Positions 60,328 to 64,000 of a stretch of 64,000 nucleotides of DNA are shown in pieces; the first letter of the stretch is position 1; every line of letters begins with the position of its first letter. Under the pieces are notes generated by a model. The model was not told where the DNA came from. It did no database searches and saw nothing but the letters and a program-made list of their open reading frames with translations. The stretch covers positions 62,001-126,000 of the forward strand of contig JAPKZD010000009.1 of the NCBI GenBank assembly GCA_026393975.1, given 5' to 3'. The stretch comes from Candidatus Aminicenantota bacterium. GTDB taxonomy: Bacteria > Acidobacteriota > Aminicenantia > Aminicenantales > Saccharicenantaceae. The translations under genes were made by a program, and so were the position numbers.

Positions 60328-62463
60328 ATGATGCCGAGATATCGACACCGTCCCCTCGCCTGGATGGGCGTTCTTGCGCTCCTCGCCGGTCTTGCCCCCT
60401 CTCTTTTCAGCCAAGAACGGTCCAAAACCCTGACCATCAGCCGCACCGAGACGTCGCCCCGGATCGACGGACTCGTCGACGACGAATGCTGGCGCGGCCG
60501 GGAGCCCGTCTCCGGCTTTTTCCAATACGACCCGGTCAACGGCTCGAAGGCGTCTGAAGAAACTCTCGTTTGGGCCGCCTACGACCAGAACTACATCTAT
60601 TTCGCCTTCCTGATGAAGGACTCCCAGCCGAACAAGATCTGGGCCGAGCTCACGCCCCGCAACGAGTTCGAAAACAACGATTCGATCACTCTCATCCTGG
60701 ACGCCTACAACGACAAACGGACGAGCATCACCTTCTCCCTGAACCCCAAGGGCATCCAGAAGAACTCCGTGGAAACGATCTGGAAGTCCGAAGCGGCCGT
60801 GCGGCCGGACGGCTGGAGCGCCGAGATGGCCATCCCCTTCAAGTCGCTGCGCTTCTCCGTCCGGGAAAGCCAGGTTTGGGGCGTCAATTTCGAAAGGTAC
60901 ATCCACCGGCTGAACGAAACCGACTACTGGACCGACGTCGACCGCGACCTGCCCAATCTCCAGCAGACCGGGGAGCTCGTCGGCCTCTCCGGCGTCCGGC
61001 CCGGCTACAACCTCGAGTTTTTCCCCTACGCCGGAGTCAGGACGTCCAAATGGGACGAAGCGACGGGCACGAAGACCGAGACGAAGGCCGCGGTCGGCCT
61101 CGACGCCAAGTGGGGCATCCAGCCCAACCTCTACCTGGACGTCACGGCCAGCCCCGACTTCAGCGAAGTCGAATCCGACCCCTTCATCTTCCAGCTCTCC
61201 CCCTACGAGAACTACCTCCAAGAAAACCGGCCTTTCTTCACCGAAGGCAGTAGCTATTTCAACCTGTCCTCGGGAGATGAATACGACGAAGGCGGCGTCA
61301 GCCTGTTCTACTCCCGGCGAATCCGCAACCCCAGGTTCGCGGCCAAGATCTCCGGAAAGACGGGCGGGTTCGGCTTCGGCATCCTCGGCGCGCTCAACAA
61401 GGAGGAGACCGGCGACTCGTTCTTCGGCGTCTTCCGCGTCCAAAAGGATATCTTCAAGAACTCCCAGGTCGGGGTCTATTATGCCGGTATCCACGACGGC
61501 GCGGACCGCAATCAGAACGTCGCCCTCGACTACAACTTCAACTTCAAGGATTTCTATTACATCCGGGGGATGAGCGCCTTCACCTTCAATGAAGGGGCTC
61601 CGTCCGCTCGAAACGGCATCCACCAGATCCAGTTCCAGACGGAGCCGGACGCCGGCCTGCAGATCATGTCGGGCTTCCAACGGGTCGAGGACAATGTCGA
61701 CATCCGGACGGGCTACGTCGACCAGGTCGACGTCCAATCCTTCGACCTCATGGCCGGCTACGCCTGGCGCTACAACAAGGGGCTCCTCAAGCGCTTCAGC
61801 CTGGATGTCGGCGGGAGCCTCAAGCAGGATTCCCACGGGAACCCGGCCGGCAACAACATGGAGTTTTTCGTCTGGACGCAATTTTTGAACCGGATCGAGG
61901 TCCATGGCGGCTTCCAGCTCGGAAAGAGCAAGTACCAGGTCCGCGACGAGACCGACGAGCTCGCCTGGACGGCGGACGACATCAAGACCTATGGCGGCAA
62001 CCTCGACTTCAGCTGGGACCGCGGCGGCTTCCTGAAAGAGGTCGGCCTCGAGACAGGATGGGAAAAACGCGGCGTCTACAACGAGGAGTTCACCGCGGTC
62101 GTTCCCGGGTCACAAACCAACATCGAGGGCCAGCTGGTCCTGCGGCCGCGGAGCAACCTCGAATGGTCGGTCGAGGGCGGCTGGATCCGCCAGACGATCG
62201 ACGGCACCGGGGCGGAGGCCTTCAACGGGCTGGCCTACCAGACGGCCCTCCACTACCAGCTCACCCGGAGCCTCTTCCTCAACACCCGCTTCCTCGGCGA
62301 GACCAGGGAGAACCAGTACAGCCTCGATTTCCTCGTCGGGTATTACTTCGGGGCCGGCAACATCGTTCAGGTCTCGTTCAAGAAGAGCGAACGGAACGAG
62401 CTCCTCGGCCGGGTGGGCGGATACTCCATCACCCTGAAGATCTCCTATCTCCTCCGCATCTGA
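60328..62463 (+). CDS. DUF5916 outer-membrane protein with CBM9-like N-terminal domain
   Basis: The protein is 711 aa with a signal peptide (1-25) and AGGAG before the ATG. Residues 30-210 form a CBM9-like sandwich: PRIDGLVDDECWRG, then ETLVWAAYDQNYIYFAFLM, LTPRNEFENNDSITLILDAYNDKRT and FSLNPKGIQKN. The rest is a DUF5916 barrel with conserved TASPDFSEVESDPFIFQLSPYE and ENRPFFTEGSSYF blocks. Such proteins are widespread in Acidobacteriota and Bacteroidota; a role in carbohydrate or peptide binding is suspected. Confidence 0.9.
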   Translation: MMPRYRHRPLAWMGVLALLAGLAPSLFSQERSKTLTISRTETSPRIDGLVDDECWRGREPVSGFFQYDPVNGSKASEETLVWAAYDQNYIYFAFLMKDSQPNKIWAELTPRNEFENNDSITLILDAYNDKRTSITFSLNPKGIQKNSVETIWKSEAAVRPDGWSAEMAIPFKSLRFSVRESQVWGVNFERYIHRLNETDYWTDVDRDLPNLQQTGELVGLSGVRPGYNLEFFPYAGVRTSKWDEATGTKTETKAAVGLDAKWGIQPNLYLDVTASPDFSEVESDPFIFQLSPYENYLQENRPFFTEGSSYFNLSSGDEYDEGGVSLFYSRRIRNPRFAAKISGKTGGFGFGILGALNKEETGDSFFGVFRVQKDIFKNSQVGVYYAGIHDGADRNQNVALDYNFNFKDFYYIRGMSAFTFNEGAPSARNGIHQIQFQTEPDAGLQIMSGFQRVEDNVDIRTGYVDQVDVQSFDLMAGYAWRYNKGLLKRFSLDVGGSLKQDSHGNPAGNNMEFFVWTQFLNRIEVHGGFQLGKSKYQVRDETDELAWTADDIKTYGGNLDFSWDRGGFLKEVGLETGWEKRGVYNEEFTAVVPGSQTNIEGQLVLRPRSNLEWSVEGGWIRQTIDGTGAEAFNGLAYQTALHYQLTRSLFLNTRFLGETRENQYSLDFLVGYYFGAGNIVQVSFKKSERNELLGRVGGYSITLKISYLLRI

Positions 62464-62517
62464 CCGCTCCCCCTCCGGGGGAAAAGAATTTCAAGTTCGA
62501 GTGAGGGGGTTCGCGTC

Positions 62518-62880
62518 TTAGGCGATGGACGAGGGGATGCCCGTATTCTGGCCGTAGAGGTGCCTGAGCAGAGCCAGGATCGTGTGGGACTTCAGATTTC
62601 TGAATCCGACCCCGAGCTCATACAGATCCTCCCCTTCTTTGGCCTTGAGCCATTTGATTTCGCCGTCGAGGGTGACGGACTCCTTCGTTCTGGCCAGGTC
62701 TATCCTGATTCTGACGGCGGTTCCGACGGCATAGCATTTCGACGTGATGAGCCGCGCCCCGCCCGTGGAGACATCATAGGTGTAGGCCGGGATCCCCGTC
62801 CCCTGGTACCTGTTCAAGGAAGTCCGGATAAGGGCTTCGTTGCGTCCGACGAACCGGCTTCTTTTACGTTTGTTCACCAT
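62518..62880 (-). CDS. PilZ-domain protein
   Basis: The protein is 120 aa. I chose the ATG at 62880 (GGGAG upstream) over an earlier in-frame start. A PilZ pattern is visible: a basic N-terminus KRKRSRFVGR, AYTYDVSTGGARLIT with the D-S-x-x-G motif, then strand-rich RIRIDLARTKESVTLDGEIKWL and LYELGVGFRNL. The arginines are not in the exact RxxxR frame (RKRSR fits best). It would be a c-di-GMP receptor, in a window that also encodes makers and breakers of c-di-GMP. Confidence 0.85.
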   Translation of the reverse strand: MVNKRKRSRFVGRNEALIRTSLNRYQGTGIPAYTYDVSTGGARLITSKCYAVGTAVRIRIDLARTKESVTLDGEIKWLKAKEGEDLYELGVGFRNLKSHTILALLRHLYGQNTGIPSSIA

Positions 62881-63031
62881 CGCGCGCTCCCATGGCGAGG
62901 CATTCTTTGCTCTACCCGAGATTGTCCGTTGACGGCCCGCCGAAGGCAATCGCCTTCAGAGGTGATTCGGGCGGTGATTCCTCACCCTCCCGGCCTCGGC
63001 AGACGATATTCACTTGATATTCCCCGGCCGC

Positions 63032-64000
63032 ATGCATTACGATTCATTTGCAATGGAGATCTCCCTGGAACCGGCGATAAGGGCATTCGGGATTTTCGGC
63101 CTGGTGCTCCTCCTGATCTCCCTGTGCCGGCTGGACGGCGCCGACCAGCGGGCGAAACAGGTCGACACGCTTCTCAAGGGCCTCATCGCCGAGCGCGAGC
63201 CGGGGGCGGCGGTGCTCGTAGCCAAGGACGGCCGCGCCGTTTACATCGGCGCCCGCGGCGTCGCGGACCTGCAGGCCATGCGCCCGATCGATGGCCGGAC
63301 CGACTTCCGCCTGGCCTCGGTGACGAAGCAGTTCACGGCCGCGGCGGTCATGCTTCTCGTACGCGACGGCAAGCTTCGCTATGAGGACAGCCTGACGGAT
63401 CTCTTCCCGGATTTCCCCGAATACGGCCGGGCCGTCACCGTCCGCAATCTCCTCAACCACACCTCGGGCCTGCCCGACTACGAGGAGCTCATGCCGGCCG
63501 CCGATCGTTCCGTTCCCGTGGAGGACGTCCAGATCCATGACGCCGGTGTCCTGGATCTGCTCAAACGGCAGAAGGCCGGATGGTTCGTGCCCGGCTCGCA
63601 GTGGCAGTACAGCAATTCGGGCTACGTCCTGCTGGGCCTCATCGTCGAGAAAGCCTCGGGACGCTCCTTTCCCTCGTTCCTCCAGGAGCGCATCTTCACG
63701 CCCTTGAACATGATCAACACGCTGGCCTACGTCCGCGGCAAGAACAAGGTGCCGAACCGGGCCTTCGGCCACGCCAAGGAAAACGGCCGCTGGAGCGTGA
63801 CGGACCAAAGCCCGACGTCGGCGACGTTGGGCGATGGGGGCGTCTATTCTTCCCTGGCGGACTTGCTTCAGTGGGATGAGGCTCTGCGCCGGCACAGCCT
63901 GCTGAGCGAACCGGAGATGCGCCCCGCGCTGACCCCCGTCCGCGTCCCCTCCAAGGGGCCAACCGGGCCGGATGGGACTCCGGCGGACTACGGCTTCGGC
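63032..64000 (+). CDS. Serine beta-lactamase-family hydrolase (partial, runs off the window)
   Basis: An open frame from the ATG at 63032 (or 63053) continues to the window end, at least 323 codons. One hydrophobic segment (residues 15-30) serves as signal or anchor. The active-site SVTK is at 96-99, and the YSN motif at 193-195, as in class C beta-lactamase/DD-peptidase-like esterases. NLLNHTSGLPDY and YVLLGLIVEKASG are typical. Neither candidate start has a clear ribosome site. The third motif (HxG) lies beyond the window. Confidence 0.85.
   Translation, partial: MHYDSFAMEISLEPAIRAFGIFGLVLLLISLCRLDGADQRAKQVDTLLKGLIAEREPGAAVLVAKDGRAVYIGARGVADLQAMRPIDGRTDFRLASVTKQFTAAAVMLLVRDGKLRYEDSLTDLFPDFPEYGRAVTVRNLLNHTSGLPDYEELMPAADRSVPVEDVQIHDAGVLDLLKRQKAGWFVPGSQWQYSNSGYVLLGLIVEKASGRSFPSFLQERIFTPLNMINTLAYVRGKNKVPNRAFGHAKENGRWSVTDQSPTSATLGDGGVYSSLADLLQWDEALRRHSLLSEPEMRPALTPVRVPSKGPTGPDGTPADYGFG

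Noticed and set aside
1-64000. CRISPR arrays, prophage, insertion sequences, tRNA or rRNA genes
   Set aside because: No regularly spaced direct repeats, transposase or integrase-like proteins, or clover-leaf/rRNA-like sequences were found by eye in the short spacers.

Overview
The window is GC-rich, gene-dense bacterial chromosome with short spacers and many 4-nt ATGA/GTGA start-stop overlaps. It carries about 58 protein genes. I saw no tRNA, rRNA, CRISPR array, transposase or phage gene. The gene types suggest a diderm, largely anaerobic bacterium of the Acidobacteriota type, possibly close to Aminicenantia. They include Asp-box beta-propellers, pyruvate:ferredoxin-type oxidoreductase, M16 peptidases, DUF5916 outer-membrane proteins, multiheme cytochromes and a large exopolysaccharide locus. 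That placement is an inference from content; no phylogenetic marker was computed.

Layout. 1-3798 (+): secreted Asp-box propeller, then glgC. 3810-7007 (-): a compact five-gene unit. A textbook sigma-54 promoter precedes a tiny secreted peptide with two CX6C pairs, then a hairpin with a T run, then an NHL-type propeller, a CXXC thioredoxin-like protein, an ABC permease and an ABC ATPase. This is the best candidate for an undescribed system. 7180-8850 (-): lone urocanate hydratase. 9103-13626: a c-di-GMP module (GGDEF plus PilZ, a divergent coiled-coil protein, HD-GYP with a pseudo-receiver). 13633-16984 (+): flavodoxin-like reductase and M16 protease. 17072-21310 (-): translation genes prmC, prfA and rpmE, an unknown gene, an rsmD that has lost its catalytic segment, and a small secreted protein. 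21590-25229 (-): carboxypeptidase-regulatory-like protein, nucleotidyltransferase and an ABC-2 exporter.

25414-42628 (-) is one long exopolysaccharide locus. In transcription order it holds a flippase, GT4, GT2, GT4, ligase/polymerase, GT4, a VanZ-sugar transferase fusion, a geranylgeranyl-reductase-like flavoenzyme, an outer-membrane barrel, a Wza-like export protein, a Wzc-like tyrosine kinase, a second ligase/polymerase and a TPR protein. 42629-42996 is the divergent control region. 42997-48560 (+): thiC, a Nfo-like TIM barrel, and a gamma-delta-alpha-beta 2-oxoacid:ferredoxin oxidoreductase operon ending in a TlpA-like redoxin. 48629-52637 (+): coiled-coil membrane protein, queH and hypF. 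52618-56923 (-): zinc-ribbon protein, site-2 protease, ferredoxin, TPR protein and an unknown protein. 57155-59864 (+): hexaheme cytochrome, outer-membrane barrel and nonaheme cytochrome, which looks like a porin-cytochrome conduit for extracellular electron transfer. 59913-64000: small membrane protein, DUF5916 barrel protein, PilZ protein, and a serine beta-lactamase-family protein cut by the window end.

Taken together, the cell probably makes reduced ferredoxin by oxoacid oxidation, may discharge electrons through a cytochrome conduit, builds a surface polysaccharide, and has local c-di-GMP control genes.
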